Shown: positions 40,984 to 50,038 of the stretch, one piece after another
How the letters are laid out: each line of letters begins with the position of its first letter
Numbering within the stretch: position 1 is the first letter of the stretch
NCBI GenBank assembly: GCA_958435945.1
Contig: CAUBIC010000002.1
Location: 112,535 to 176,534 of the forward strand
Origin: an uncultured Collinsella sp.
Lineage (GTDB): Bacteria; Actinomycetota; Coriobacteriia; Coriobacteriales; Coriobacteriaceae
Direction of reading: 5' to 3'
Length of the DNA stretch: 64,000 nucleotides
Notes under the pieces: generated by a model
Databases searched by the model: none
Told to the model about the DNA's origin: nothing
The model's input: the letters and a program-made list of their open reading frames with translations, nothing else
Position numbers and translations under genes: made by a program

Positions 40984-41652
40984 TTAGCGGCAAACGGCGG
41001 TGAGACCCGCGGCGATGCGATGCGCCAGGCGCTCATAGCCGGCAGGACTGTAATGCAGACCGTCCGGCATATAGAGCTCGCGGTGCTCTGGCAAAAACGG
41101 GCTGATGCCACTTTGCGCATACAGGTCAATCACCGGAACGGAGTAGCGGTCACAGACCTCGAGCATCGCCTTTACGTAGGCGACCTGCGTCAACCCCAGG
41201 TGATTGAGCTCATCGCTTGCCGGGATATCCTTCTCGTGCTTACCGCTCGTCTTGCACGGCGTCATAAACACAAGCTTTGCCTGGGGCGAACGCGCCGTGA
41301 TGGTGCGGATCAGGTAATCGAGTGCACCATAGAACTCGTGCACATCGGTACTGCCCAACTCGCCAAGCGGCACGTTGCGGCTAAAGTCGTTGACGCCGCC
41401 AAAGACGATGTAGATATCAGCCGCATTGTCGATGCCGTCCAGGCGCTCGACAAACGAATCGCTGCGGTCGGCCTTGATGGCGATGCGCGAACCCTTGATG
41501 CCAAAGTTCTCGACGACCGCGCCTCCCAGCAACGCGCCCAGATGCGAAGTCCAGGAGATGTCGTTACCGCCTGCGCCGCATCCGTTATCGCCCCATGTGG
41601 TCGAATCGCCAAAGCAGCAAATGGTCGATTCACTCAAGCTCTTCGTTTCCAT
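40984..41652 (-). CDS. SGNH/GDSL hydrolase, likely pectin acetylesterase
   Basis: Esterase of 222 residues with the SGNH blocks in order: CFGDSTTWGDNG (nucleophile Ser), NFGIKGSRI (Gly), VFGGVNDFSRN (Asn) and DGLHYSPAGYERLAH (Asp-His). Members in pectin loci (CE12-type) remove acetyl groups from rhamnogalacturonan. There is no signal peptide, so it would act on imported oligosaccharides. The ATG at 41652 has GAGGAGAAG. It follows the pectin methylesterase fusion by 69 bases and belongs to the same leftward operon. Confidence 0.82.
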   Translation of the reverse strand: METKSLSESTICCFGDSTTWGDNGCGAGGNDISWTSHLGALLGGAVVENFGIKGSRIAIKADRSDSFVERLDGIDNAADIYIVFGGVNDFSRNVPLGELGSTDVHEFYGALDYLIRTITARSPQAKLVFMTPCKTSGKHEKDIPASDELNHLGLTQVAYVKAMLEVCDRYSVPVIDLYAQSGISPFLPEHRELYMPDGLHYSPAGYERLAHRIAAGLTAVCR

Positions 41653-41721
41653 AATCTTCTCCTCATCCGCCCATCGGCGGTCATACAGGAACGTACCGTT
41701 TATTCGCAGCATGCCGAGGGG

Positions 41722-43887
41722 CTATGCACGGGCGCATTCCGCAACGTGCGAATCGAGCCATTCGATATCCTCGGCAAGATGTGTCACGCCCAGATGGTGT
41801 TCACCCGGACACACCTCGTGCCGCAGGCCATCTCTGCGACCCAGCAACTTGTAGGCATCGCGCACGATCTCGAGCTGCTCGTCAACATTTTTCAGCCCGC
41901 GCGAACCGTTCAGATGATCCTCTTCGCAGCTTTGCACCAGCAGCGGATGCGGCGCGATGAGCGAGGCAATATCGCCCATGTCGAGTAAGCGCCAAAGTCC
42001 GGGTGTGTAGTTGCAGCTGCAATTGCCATTGAGATGCAGCAGCGAATCGTCGACACCGTACAGATAGCCCGAGACAAACGCCTTGCGCACACGCGGGTCG
42101 AGTGCGGCCAGGTACAACGTCATGTAGCCGCCACCCGAAAAACCAAAGCAACCCAGGTCATCCATGGCAATGTCGCCGCGCGCCTCCAAGTAATCGATCA
42201 GACGCATGTTGTCCCAGGCGTTGAGGCCCGCGACCGTAAGACCCAGTGGCTCGGCCATACGTGCTTGATTCAGACACGTACCGCGCAGGTAGCTGTTCTC
42301 GTCATCGCCCTGACCCTTCCAGTCACGACGGTATCCCCAACCGCGCGCATCAGGGCAGACTGTCACGTAACCCATGCGTGCCAAACGCAGACCGTAGTCG
42401 TAATTGAACTTACGCACGGCATCATCGACAGCCGGCACGCCCGCAACACCGGCTACGCTTGCAGCACCCGCTCCCTGATGGCCATGCGGGCAGATATAAC
42501 AGCGTTTGAGTCCCCGCTCATCAAGCTTAGGATGAGACGGTTCCAACAGGTAGAACGGCATCCAAACATCGCGCTCGACCTGCAACATCGCATGGGTGCG
42601 CACGATGCCGCCGGCAACCCGCACGCGGCTGAGCTCACGAATCTCAATCGGGACGCGGTCCATAAGCGAAAGGCCCAAAACATCGTACAGACGAGTCCTG
42701 GTCGCAATCATCCATGCCTCAAAATCTGCAGGAGTCTTGCCCGTAAAAGCAGCCGAACGCCCCTCGCGCTTCAACCGGGCACGCAGCGCAGGTTCGTCTT
42801 CGCAGTACGTCTCGATGTGCACGGTGCGGCCGTTGGCAGACAGTTCAGCCGTCTCAACCGCACCACCGTCGCCGCCCTCGGGATCCCAGCCATCCGCACC
42901 GGCAAGCACCTGCTCGCGAGCGTACCCGGCGGCAGCCATCGCATCGAGTTCATTCGCCCACGGCACCCAGCCGGTAGTATCACCCGCCGGCCCATGCAGA
43001 ATCGCGCCAGCATACTGCACGCAGTTGTGCGCCGCCGGCTTATTCCAATCCCACCAGCCTTCGCGCTTGATATGTCGCCCCAGCCAGCAATCGATCAGCA
43101 CAGTTTGCGCCCATTCGCGCCAAGGACGACCCAGGTAGACCGAATCCGGTGCCACGCTATCCGGAGCTGTAAACGAACAGCCGTGGAACACAAAGCCGTG
43201 CGGCTCGCCTTCGGGCGTCGACGCCGCCGTCACGTAGCCGTTCACGTCCATATCGCGGTTGAGCGAGCGAATCTCGCACCCCTCAAAGTAGGCACGCGCG
43301 CCGCCAAAGATAAAGTCGACATCGCCCTCGATCCGGCAACGTCGAAAATACTGGCGCCCCACCCGGCGCGGCGCATACCGTTTGGGTCCTATAAACCCGC
43401 CCGGTTTGGCCTCATGCGGCGGCAGAGGACCCAAAAACAGCGTGTCTTGGTGCCCCTTAATGCAGCAGGCATCGACAACCAGACGGTCGCCATCGGCATA
43501 CAGGGCAATCGCCTGACCGACCTCGCGCCCATCGCCCGCATCGTTTTCGATCGTGAGGTTCTCGAGCCGCACGTCATCAGCGTCGACCAAAACGGTATAG
43601 GTCCTAAAGGTGCCGAGCATTCCGTCGATGCCCGAGCCGTCCCCCGAGGGCATCTTGGCGCCCAAGCCGCCCACGATACGCACGCTATCGGCCGTCTCTC
43701 CCTCAATCGTCACATGCGAGCGACGAATCTCGACCCGTTCGCGGTACTCACCCGGATCGACGCGAATCATCACCGGTTGCTCGGCATCCGGATAGAGCTG
43801 ATCGGCTGCCGCCAAGGCATCGGAAATCGTTGGATACACTCCTGCCGCAGCCCTCGAAACGCGCAGCGTATAGATACTTTCGCTCAT
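41722..43887 (-). CDS. Two-domain esterase: pectin methylesterase (CE8) fused to an alpha/beta hydrolase
   Basis: A 721-residue fusion. Residues 1 to about 330 form a CE8 beta-helix with GHQDTLF (Asp148, acid/base), GDVDFIFGGARAYFEGC (Asp191, nucleophile) and YLGRPWREWAQ (substrate Arg). Residues about 380-721 are an alpha/beta hydrolase like the acetyl-xylan-esterase / dienelactone group: YICPHGHQ, CPDARGWGYRRDW, DDLGCFGFSGGGYMTL with nucleophile Ser, and a late GEHHLGVTH with His. No signal peptide is present, which is unusual for a pectin methylesterase and suggests methyl and acetyl removal from imported oligogalacturonides. It overlaps the upstream esterase gene by four bases (ATGA). Confidence 0.88.
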   Translation of the reverse strand: MSESIYTLRVSRAAAGVYPTISDALAAADQLYPDAEQPVMIRVDPGEYRERVEIRRSHVTIEGETADSVRIVGGLGAKMPSGDGSGIDGMLGTFRTYTVLVDADDVRLENLTIENDAGDGREVGQAIALYADGDRLVVDACCIKGHQDTLFLGPLPPHEAKPGGFIGPKRYAPRRVGRQYFRRCRIEGDVDFIFGGARAYFEGCEIRSLNRDMDVNGYVTAASTPEGEPHGFVFHGCSFTAPDSVAPDSVYLGRPWREWAQTVLIDCWLGRHIKREGWWDWNKPAAHNCVQYAGAILHGPAGDTTGWVPWANELDAMAAAGYAREQVLAGADGWDPEGGDGGAVETAELSANGRTVHIETYCEDEPALRARLKREGRSAAFTGKTPADFEAWMIATRTRLYDVLGLSLMDRVPIEIRELSRVRVAGGIVRTHAMLQVERDVWMPFYLLEPSHPKLDERGLKRCYICPHGHQGAGAASVAGVAGVPAVDDAVRKFNYDYGLRLARMGYVTVCPDARGWGYRRDWKGQGDDENSYLRGTCLNQARMAEPLGLTVAGLNAWDNMRLIDYLEARGDIAMDDLGCFGFSGGGYMTLYLAALDPRVRKAFVSGYLYGVDDSLLHLNGNCSCNYTPGLWRLLDMGDIASLIAPHPLLVQSCEEDHLNGSRGLKNVDEQLEIVRDAYKLLGRRDGLRHEVCPGEHHLGVTHLAEDIEWLDSHVAECARA

Positions 43888-44693
43888 CGTCCATCACGCT
43901 CCCAGGAAGCGAACTGCTCAGGCCAGCCCTGAACTTGTGGCTGAATATGCTCGGCGCAGCCCTTAAATGCCGTTAGGGCCGTGGCGAGCGATGCCCCATG
44001 CTTTCCATGCGGAAAGACATGTAGGCTAAAGCCAATCCCGTGGTCGGCAAGAGCCTGCGCAAGAAGGAGGCTATTTTGAACTGGTACCGATGCATCCTCG
44101 GCGGTATGCCACAAGAACGTACGGGGGAAGCCCTCGCCCACCATATTCTCGATCGACAACTTTTGAGCCAAAGCGCCATCGGCACCCGTTAGGTGTTCAA
44201 ATGAACCACGATGAGCATAGGCCCCCGAGCTTACGACCGGATAGCCCAAGCAAAGTGTGTCAGGCCGAATCGACTCAGGCGATGCCGCAATCGACTCTGC
44301 AAGCCAGGGTTGGTCCCAAAGCGCCCCGAGCAAGCCAACTAGATGCCCACCGGCCGAAAAACCCATGACCGTAATCCGATCAGGATCGACACAGTACTCT
44401 GCCGCATGGCTTCGGACGGTATCGACCGCCCGCGCGAGTTCTTGCAATGCCAGCGGATAGACAGCCGGAGCAACCGAATAGTTCAGTACAAACGCTTGGT
44501 AGCCCATCGCCAACAAACGGAGCGCTACCGGCTCGCCTTCGCGCGGCGAAACGTGATCGTAGCCGCCTCCTGGCACGACCACAACTGCAGGCAGCGGTTT
44601 TAAAGCATAAGCATCTTCGGTCGGGGCAAAAACATAAGACGTAATCGTGGCAGACGAGCCATCGACCCCGACAGGAATCGTTTTATTGAGCAT
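43884..44693 (-). CDS. Alpha/beta-hydrolase esterase (BD-FAE / acetylesterase-like)
   Basis: Hydrolase of 269 residues: oxyanion loop VVVVPGGGYDHVSPREGEP, nucleophile in VMGFSAGGHLVGLLG, acid in WHTAEDASVPVQNS and His in FPHGKHGAS. This is the pattern of small carbohydrate acetyl- or feruloyl-esterases (BD-FAE group). No export signal. The ATG at 44693 has AAAGGGA. It is translationally coupled to the pectin methylesterase fusion, and a third esterase (SGNH) follows, so this cluster seems to strip several ester types from pectin fragments. Confidence 0.83.
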   Translation of the reverse strand: MLNKTIPVGVDGSSATITSYVFAPTEDAYALKPLPAVVVVPGGGYDHVSPREGEPVALRLLAMGYQAFVLNYSVAPAVYPLALQELARAVDTVRSHAAEYCVDPDRITVMGFSAGGHLVGLLGALWDQPWLAESIAASPESIRPDTLCLGYPVVSSGAYAHRGSFEHLTGADGALAQKLSIENMVGEGFPRTFLWHTAEDASVPVQNSLLLAQALADHGIGFSLHVFPHGKHGASLATALTAFKGCAEHIQPQVQGWPEQFASWERDGR

Positions 44694-44745
44694 GTATTCC
44701 CTTTCACCATGATGCGTAGCGCAGCGCACACGGCCGTATCGCACA

Positions 44746-44782
44746 AGGGCTGCATTGCCGATTTATCCGACAATGCAGCCCT
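44746..44782 (-). terminator. Hairpin between GH28 and esterase genes
   Basis: AGGGCTGCATTG / CAATGCAGCCCT with a 13-base loop. The T tract is weak, so it may only partly stop transcription from GH28. Confidence 0.55.
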
Positions 44783-44797
44783 GGTCATCAACCCGAG

Positions 44798-46393
44798 TTA
44801 GGAACGGACAACCTTGTCGACGTTCTGGAGCTGCAGTTCCTCGCCGTCCTGGCCCTCGATCACCACATTTTGCAGGTCGAGTACCTTGACGTTTTGCGCG
44901 ATGATGCCCTGGCGCACCATGGGCTCAACGCCACAGGCCATGGCCGGAACAAAGGGCTCGGCATCCGGCGCGAAGGTCACGTGGGCATCCTCAAACGTCA
45001 GGCGCGTCACCTTACTCTCGGGCAAGCCCGTGATGTAGGCGGCGGCAGCGTGGCAGTTGGTGGCTTCGATATCGCGGAACGTCGTAGTGCCGAAGCCGGG
45101 TGTACGGTCGTCGACGGGTAGTGCCTCGCGGCTCTGAACGTAGTCGGTCTTGCCGTCCTTGTCGCAGAAGTAGAAGGAATTAACCACGAAAGGCGTGAGC
45201 ACCTCGTCCATGCGAATGTACTCAAAGGTGATGCCCTCGTTGACGGCGTCCTTGCCGCGACCGCGGCGGGTCTTGACGCGCAGGCCTCGATCGGTGCGCT
45301 CAAAGAGACACTTGCTCACGGTGAGGTCCTTGATGCCGCCGGCTGCCTCGGATCCCAGCACCACGGCGCCATGGCCGTCGTGCATGTAGCAGTGCGAGAT
45401 CAACACGTCGTGCGTGGCGGGACGAAGCTCGGACTCAATGCCCAGTTTGCCGCTCTTGATGGCGATACAGTCATCGCCCACCGAGAACTGGCAACCCAGG
45501 ATGCGAACAAAGCCGCAGCTCTCGGGATCGAAACCGTCGGTGTTGTGGGAGTTCTTGGGACCCTCGATGGACAGGCACAGGGCATCGACATGTTCGCACA
45601 GAATGGGATGGATATTCCACGCCGGGCTGTTGCGGACGGTAAAGCCGGCAAGGCTCACGTTTTCGCACTCGGACAGGAAGATCATGCGCGGGCGGGCGAC
45701 CTCGCGGCCCTCCTCGGGGCGGAAGATATTCTTAAAGTCCTTGTTCCACCAGTTATCCTCGGCAAAATCGGTCTGACCGTCGATGGCGCCGCGGCCATAG
45801 ATGCACACGTCGTGCACGCTCAGACCCGTAAAGGTCGAACAGTAGGTCGAAAAGCTCTCGCCCTCCCAGCGGCCCAGGGGCAGCATATCGGTGCCGGCAT
45901 ACCCGGTGCCCTTGTCACCCGTGACCGTGCCCGGAATGTAGGCAAGCGCCGCGCGGTCGTGACGGGCCAGCAGCACCGCGCCCTCGGCGAGCTCGATGTT
46001 GATATTACTCTTAAGGAAGAGGGACTTGATGCGGTAGTTGCCGGCGGGAATCAGCACGCGCCCGCCCTTGGGGCAAGCCATGATGGCAGCCTGGATATTG
46101 GTGGTGTCATCGTGCTCGGCATCGCCTTTGGCGCCGCAGTCGCGAACGTTGATGGTAAAGGGCTCCGCGGGCGTGGTGACGCCCACGCTCAGCTCGCGCT
46201 CGCCGCAGACAAAGCGGACGAGGTTGCGCTTGCCGGGAACCAGGCCGTCAACATAGGTCTCGACCGTATTCGTGGTACCGACGGGCTCATCGTTGACAAA
46301 GATCTCCCACGTATCGGCACAGGTAAAGTAGCCACCGTCGTCGAGCTCGATAACGGCCGCGCGGGCGTTGCGCCAGATAACGTTCGTCTCCAT
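44798..46393 (-). CDS. GH28 polygalacturonase-type glycoside hydrolase
   Basis: Beta-helix hydrolase of 531 residues. The GH28 signatures are in order: HNTDGFDPES (Asp), GDDCIAIKSG (two Asp), MHDGHGAVVLGSE (His) and LRVKTRRGRG (Arg-Lys substrate site). An N-terminal beta-sandwich of about 80 residues (WEIFVNDEPVGTTNTVETYV) precedes the TINVRDCGAKGDAEHDDT start of the helix. It should cleave alpha-1,4-galacturonosyl bonds, probably exo-acting on oligomers because there is no signal peptide. ATG at 46393 with GAGGGAG. The transporter gene lies upstream on the same strand, with a strong terminator between. Confidence 0.9.
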   Translation of the reverse strand: METNVIWRNARAAVIELDDGGYFTCADTWEIFVNDEPVGTTNTVETYVDGLVPGKRNLVRFVCGERELSVGVTTPAEPFTINVRDCGAKGDAEHDDTTNIQAAIMACPKGGRVLIPAGNYRIKSLFLKSNINIELAEGAVLLARHDRAALAYIPGTVTGDKGTGYAGTDMLPLGRWEGESFSTYCSTFTGLSVHDVCIYGRGAIDGQTDFAEDNWWNKDFKNIFRPEEGREVARPRMIFLSECENVSLAGFTVRNSPAWNIHPILCEHVDALCLSIEGPKNSHNTDGFDPESCGFVRILGCQFSVGDDCIAIKSGKLGIESELRPATHDVLISHCYMHDGHGAVVLGSEAAGGIKDLTVSKCLFERTDRGLRVKTRRGRGKDAVNEGITFEYIRMDEVLTPFVVNSFYFCDKDGKTDYVQSREALPVDDRTPGFGTTTFRDIEATNCHAAAAYITGLPESKVTRLTFEDAHVTFAPDAEPFVPAMACGVEPMVRQGIIAQNVKVLDLQNVVIEGQDGEELQLQNVDKVVRS

Positions 46394-46444
46394 GAGTCTC
46401 TCCCTCAAATGTAATCAGAAGTTCATACTACTCGTTTTTAAAAA

Positions 46445-46484
46445 AGGGCCGCACCCGCCGGTTGATCTCCGGTGGCACGGCCCT
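46445..46484 (-). terminator. Terminator of the transporter gene
   Basis: AGGGCCG-ACCCGCCGG / CCGGTGGCACGGCCCT hairpin with a run of A on the left (U tract leftward), 24 bases after the transporter stop. Confidence 0.85.
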
Positions 46485-46507
46485 GTGATTTGGACGATGC
46501 GCCTGCC

Positions 46508-48067
46508 CTACTCGGCGGGGATTACGCTGCCGTCCTGGAAGCCAACGTTGTTGTGAGCGAAGCAGTCCTCGTACTTGAAGCCGGAGAGCTCCTCGCAAAG
46601 AGCCTTGACCTCGGGCTGGACGTCGGCCATCTTGCCGCCCTCCTTGACGCGCTTGATCTCGTCGCAGAGGATGTCGCACTGTTCCTTGTCGATCTTGATG
46701 CCGCGGGCAAGGATAGCCGCGAGCAGGAAGAAGCCGGCGCAGCCGATAAGCATGTAGCCGCAGATGTACAGAGGCACGGTGGCGGGCTGGGTCACGGCGT
46801 CGCTGTTGCCGGCGGTCTGAATGAAGCCGGAGGCAGCAAGGACGATAGCCCATGCGTTGACGGCGATAGCCTGGGCGATCTGCTGGCAGAGCTGCTGAGC
46901 GGAGCTGTAGATGCCCTCGCGACGACGCAGGGTGATGAGCTCATCGACATCGGGGATGTAGTTGAGCAAAACATCGGGCAGGTACTGGAAACCAACGTAG
47001 AAGAACTTCCAGATGGCGAAGATGATGGGGTAGGCAATCATGGCGATGGCGACCGTGGAGGTGCCGTTAATCTGACCAAAGGCGAAGTAGTTGTAGGCGA
47101 TGATGCACGCAGCGCAACCGACGTTGGCCAGGTACCAAGACTTGTGGAAGCCCTTCTTGGCCATGAGGGCAACCCAGATGGCGGTGCAGACGATAGCGAC
47201 GACCTTGCCGGGCATCTCCATCACGGACTCATAGGACTTAGGAATCTGCAGGCAGTAGACGATGAAGAAGGACAGGCAGGCAGACCAGCAGGCAGCAGCG
47301 AGCTTCGTGGAGACCTGTGCATACAGGACCTTGCGGAAGGACTTATTGCGGAAGGTAGAGACAACGTCGATGAAGAACTTCTTGATACCCTCGCCGACGC
47401 TCTCGATCTTCTCCTGAGCCACCTCCTCGGGGGTGTGCTCCCACGTGGACAGGTACACGCACAGCAGCGAGATTGCCATGACCGAAGCGTTGACCGTAGC
47501 GATGATGAAGTAGCTGAACGGGTTGGTCTCGCCGAAGGTGCCAAAGCCAAAGCCGACGAGTGCTGCCATCAGGAAGCCGGCGGCGTTACCAAAGAGGTGC
47601 TTGTAGCCGGTGAGGTACGTACGCTCCTTGAAGTCGTCGGTCATCTCGATGGTAAGCGGCGACAGGTTGGCGGTGCAGAACGTATACGCGACGTTGTAGA
47701 TCAGGTACAGCACAAAGTAGTACGGGAAACCAAACGGCGTAGCCACAAAGATGAGCGGCTCGGCGACCATCATCGGGATTGCCAGCAAGATCCAGAAACG
47801 GCGGCGGCCAAAGATACGGCCGATCTTGGTAGCGTAAAAGTTATCGGCCACAAAGCCCATGAGCGGGCACAGAATGGCGTTGAGATAGATGGCGAACGAG
47901 CTGATCAACGCAGCCTCGCCTGCGGACAGACCGCACTCCGTGGACAGGAACAGCACCATGTAGCTGTGCGTAAAGGTCAGGGCACCAGAGTTGAGCATGC
48001 CGCCCATACCAAAGCCCAAGCGCGTCCAGAATGTGATCTTGCGCTTTTTACCGATCTTGTTAGTCAT
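46508..48067 (-). CDS. GPH-family (MelB-like) sugar/oligogalacturonide:cation symporter
   Basis: Membrane carrier of 519 residues with about twelve helices. GPH features include the N-terminal WTRLGFGMGGMLNSG, PLMGFVADNFYATKIGRIFGRRRFWILLA (read in parts) after helix 2, and a C-terminal cytoplasmic domain rich in Lys/Glu. It is the only transporter in the pectin island and therefore the likely entry route for oligogalacturonides. Members use Na+ or H+. The start at 48067 has GGGAG. Three operator-like sites lie 80 to 250 bases upstream, the strongest regulatory array in the island. Confidence 0.85.
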   Translation of the reverse strand: MTNKIGKKRKITFWTRLGFGMGGMLNSGALTFTHSYMVLFLSTECGLSAGEAALISSFAIYLNAILCPLMGFVADNFYATKIGRIFGRRRFWILLAIPMMVAEPLIFVATPFGFPYYFVLYLIYNVAYTFCTANLSPLTIEMTDDFKERTYLTGYKHLFGNAAGFLMAALVGFGFGTFGETNPFSYFIIATVNASVMAISLLCVYLSTWEHTPEEVAQEKIESVGEGIKKFFIDVVSTFRNKSFRKVLYAQVSTKLAAACWSACLSFFIVYCLQIPKSYESVMEMPGKVVAIVCTAIWVALMAKKGFHKSWYLANVGCAACIIAYNYFAFGQINGTSTVAIAMIAYPIIFAIWKFFYVGFQYLPDVLLNYIPDVDELITLRRREGIYSSAQQLCQQIAQAIAVNAWAIVLAASGFIQTAGNSDAVTQPATVPLYICGYMLIGCAGFFLLAAILARGIKIDKEQCDILCDEIKRVKEGGKMADVQPEVKALCEELSGFKYEDCFAHNNVGFQDGSVIPAE

Positions 48068-48146
48068 CGAGCTCCCTCTCTTTTCTCGATTGTCTTGGAA
48101 CAAGACATTGGAGTCCATACCGACGTCTGTCTGCATGCCGTTCAGG

Positions 48147-48198
48147 GTGAACGTTTAGCTAGATTATGCGCGATTGCTTATAATAGGTGAACGTTCAC
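48147..48198. promoter_or_regulatory. Paired operators before the transporter gene
   Basis: GTGAACGTTTA (48147-48157) and perfect GTGAACGTTCAC (48187-48198), centres 40 bases apart, about four helical turns. Confidence 0.75.
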
Positions 48199-48212
48199 TT
48201 GTATATTATCCT

Positions 48213-48240
48213 TGAACGGTCGTTTTTTGCCGTTGAACGG
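48213..48240. promoter_or_regulatory. Conserved half-site block
   Basis: TGAACGGTCGTTTTTTGCCG then TTGAACGG. Nearly the same block lies before uxaC at 53196-53222, in both cases just upstream of a paired operator. Confidence 0.5.
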
Positions 48241-48306
48241 ACCTGAAAATGAAAATATCCCTGCATTTTTGATTATTAAGTCGATTCAGCACCACGCAAC
48301 CACTAG

Positions 48307-48318
48307 GTGAACGTTCAT
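48307..48318. promoter_or_regulatory. Third operator in the transporter-uxaA gap
   Basis: GTGAACGTTCAT, one base from the consensus, 120 bases upstream of the pair. The 411-base gap otherwise holds only the uxaA terminator. Confidence 0.65.
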
Positions 48319-48397
48319 TGTTCTCTGGAGATGAGGGAGGTGCCGGGCACCCTTCCCCAAAAAAGCCGTGCACGACAACGCAACGAGAAACGAAAAA

Positions 48398-48431
48398 ACG
48401 ACCCCGCCGAGAATGTCCTCAGCGGGGTCGT
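48398..48431 (-). terminator. Terminator of uxaA
   Basis: ACGACCCCGC / GCGGGGTCGT with a 14-base loop and six A to the left. Confidence 0.8.
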
Positions 48432-48478
48432 CCGGTCTTTGCAACAGCTTGCCCGATCACGCGCTCAACGTGTCATCG

Positions 48479-49963
48479 CTACAGGCAGACGCCGTCCTTC
48501 CAGATGCTAATCTCGTGACAGCCGCGACGCTCGGCGCTGGTAAGCTTGCCGCTCGCCGTGTCCAGCACCAGCTGGTACAGGTCATGGGCAGCCTCGTCGA
48601 GCGTGCGCTCGCCGGTGGCGACCACACCGGCGTTAAAGTCCATCCAGTTGGCCTTGTGGTCGCACAGACGCTGGTTGGTGAACACCTTGAGCGTAGGCGC
48701 CGGCGCACCAAACGGCGTGCCGCGGCCGGTCGAGAACAGGATCACGTGGCAGCCGGCAGCCGTCAGGGCCGTGGTGGATACCATGTCGTTGCCCGGACCG
48801 CACAACATGTTCAGACCATGCTTGGTAGCCTGACCGGCGTACGGCAGCACGTCGACGATGGGGGCAGATCCGCCCTTTTGCACGCAGCCGCAGCTCTTGT
48901 CCTCGAGCGTGGTAATGCCGCCGTCCTTGTTGCCGGGGCTCGGGTTCTCATAGACGACCTCGCCGTGGCTGATAAAGTAGTCCTTAAAGCCGTTGAGCAT
49001 GTCGGCCGCCGCGTTAAAGACGTCTTGGCTCTCGCAACGATCGAGCAGAATGCTCTCCGCGCCAAACATCTCGGGCACCTCGGTGAGCACCGATGTGCCA
49101 CCGCGGGCTACGACCATATCGCTCACGCGACCGATCGTGGGGTTGGCGGTAATGCCCGAAAGACCGTCAGAGCCACCGCACTTAAGGCCAATGACCAGTT
49201 CGGAGGCGGGAATGGGCTCACGCTTGGCCCGCTTGGCCAGGTCGGCCAGCTCAGACAGAATCTTGTGGCCCTCGACCTGCTCGTCGGCTACATCCTGGCA
49301 GGTGAGGAAGCGAACGCGCTCGTGATCGAAGTCACCGAGCTCGTCGAGCACCTGCTGGTGCGTGCAGTTTTCGCAACCAAGGGACAGGAACAGCACACCC
49401 GCAGCGTTTGCGTGACGCGAGAGCGCCACCAGCAGACGGCGTGTCTGGGCGTGGTCGGCGCCGGTCTGGGAGCAGCCAAAGGGATGCGGGAAATAGTAAA
49501 CGCCCTCCAGCGAACCCTCGACCAGATCCTGTGCCTGCTCGCACATGGCACGTGCGACCTCGTTGACGCAGCCGACCGTGGGGATGATCCACAGTTCGTT
49601 GCGCGTGGCGGCGCGGCCGTCGGCACGACGGAAGCCCATAAAGGTCTCGGGCTCAACCGGCTCAACGACCGGATGCGTCGGATTGTAAACGTACTCGACC
49701 TCGCCCGAAAGGTTGGTCTTGACGTTATGCGTATGAAGCCACTGACCGGGCTGGATGTCGCCCGTCACGTGGCCGATAGGAAGACCGTACTTGACGACGT
49801 CCTCCCCCGCCGCAATGGCACGCACGGCCATCTTGTGGCCCTGCGGAATATCCTCCGCGGCAACGACCTCGCCCACCCCGGGAACCGCGACGGCGGCGCC
49901 CTTGGCAAGCGGCGACAGCGCGACGATCACGTTATCGGCCGGATTGATCTGGATAGTGTTCAT
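48479..49963 (-). CDS. uxaA: Altronate dehydratase
   Basis: Enzyme of 494 residues that dehydrates D-altronate to KDG, third step of galacturonate use. An N-terminal SAF domain (NVIVALSPLAKGAAVAVPGVGEV) is joined to the catalytic D-galactarate dehydratase/altronate hydrolase domain: MGFRRADGRAATRNELWIIP, YYFPHPFGCSQTGADH, LGCENCTHQQV, VIGLKCGGSDGLSGITANP, and ILFSTGRGTPFGAPAPTLKV. Cysteines in GC- and KCGGSDG motifs bind the iron needed for activity. It is last of the uxaC-uxaB-uxaA series on this strand. Confidence 0.95.
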   Translation of the reverse strand: MNTIQINPADNVIVALSPLAKGAAVAVPGVGEVVAAEDIPQGHKMAVRAIAAGEDVVKYGLPIGHVTGDIQPGQWLHTHNVKTNLSGEVEYVYNPTHPVVEPVEPETFMGFRRADGRAATRNELWIIPTVGCVNEVARAMCEQAQDLVEGSLEGVYYFPHPFGCSQTGADHAQTRRLLVALSRHANAAGVLFLSLGCENCTHQQVLDELGDFDHERVRFLTCQDVADEQVEGHKILSELADLAKRAKREPIPASELVIGLKCGGSDGLSGITANPTIGRVSDMVVARGGTSVLTEVPEMFGAESILLDRCESQDVFNAAADMLNGFKDYFISHGEVVYENPSPGNKDGGITTLEDKSCGCVQKGGSAPIVDVLPYAGQATKHGLNMLCGPGNDMVSTTALTAAGCHVILFSTGRGTPFGAPAPTLKVFTNQRLCDHKANWMDFNAGVVATGERTLDEAAHDLYQLVLDTASGKLTSAERRGCHEISIWKDGVCL

Positions 49964-50038
49964 TACAAATGGTCCTAACCCTACAGGTTGAGCAGAAGTC
50001 GAGGCGCGGGCAAGCCGTCTGGCGCCCGCATCGGGAAT

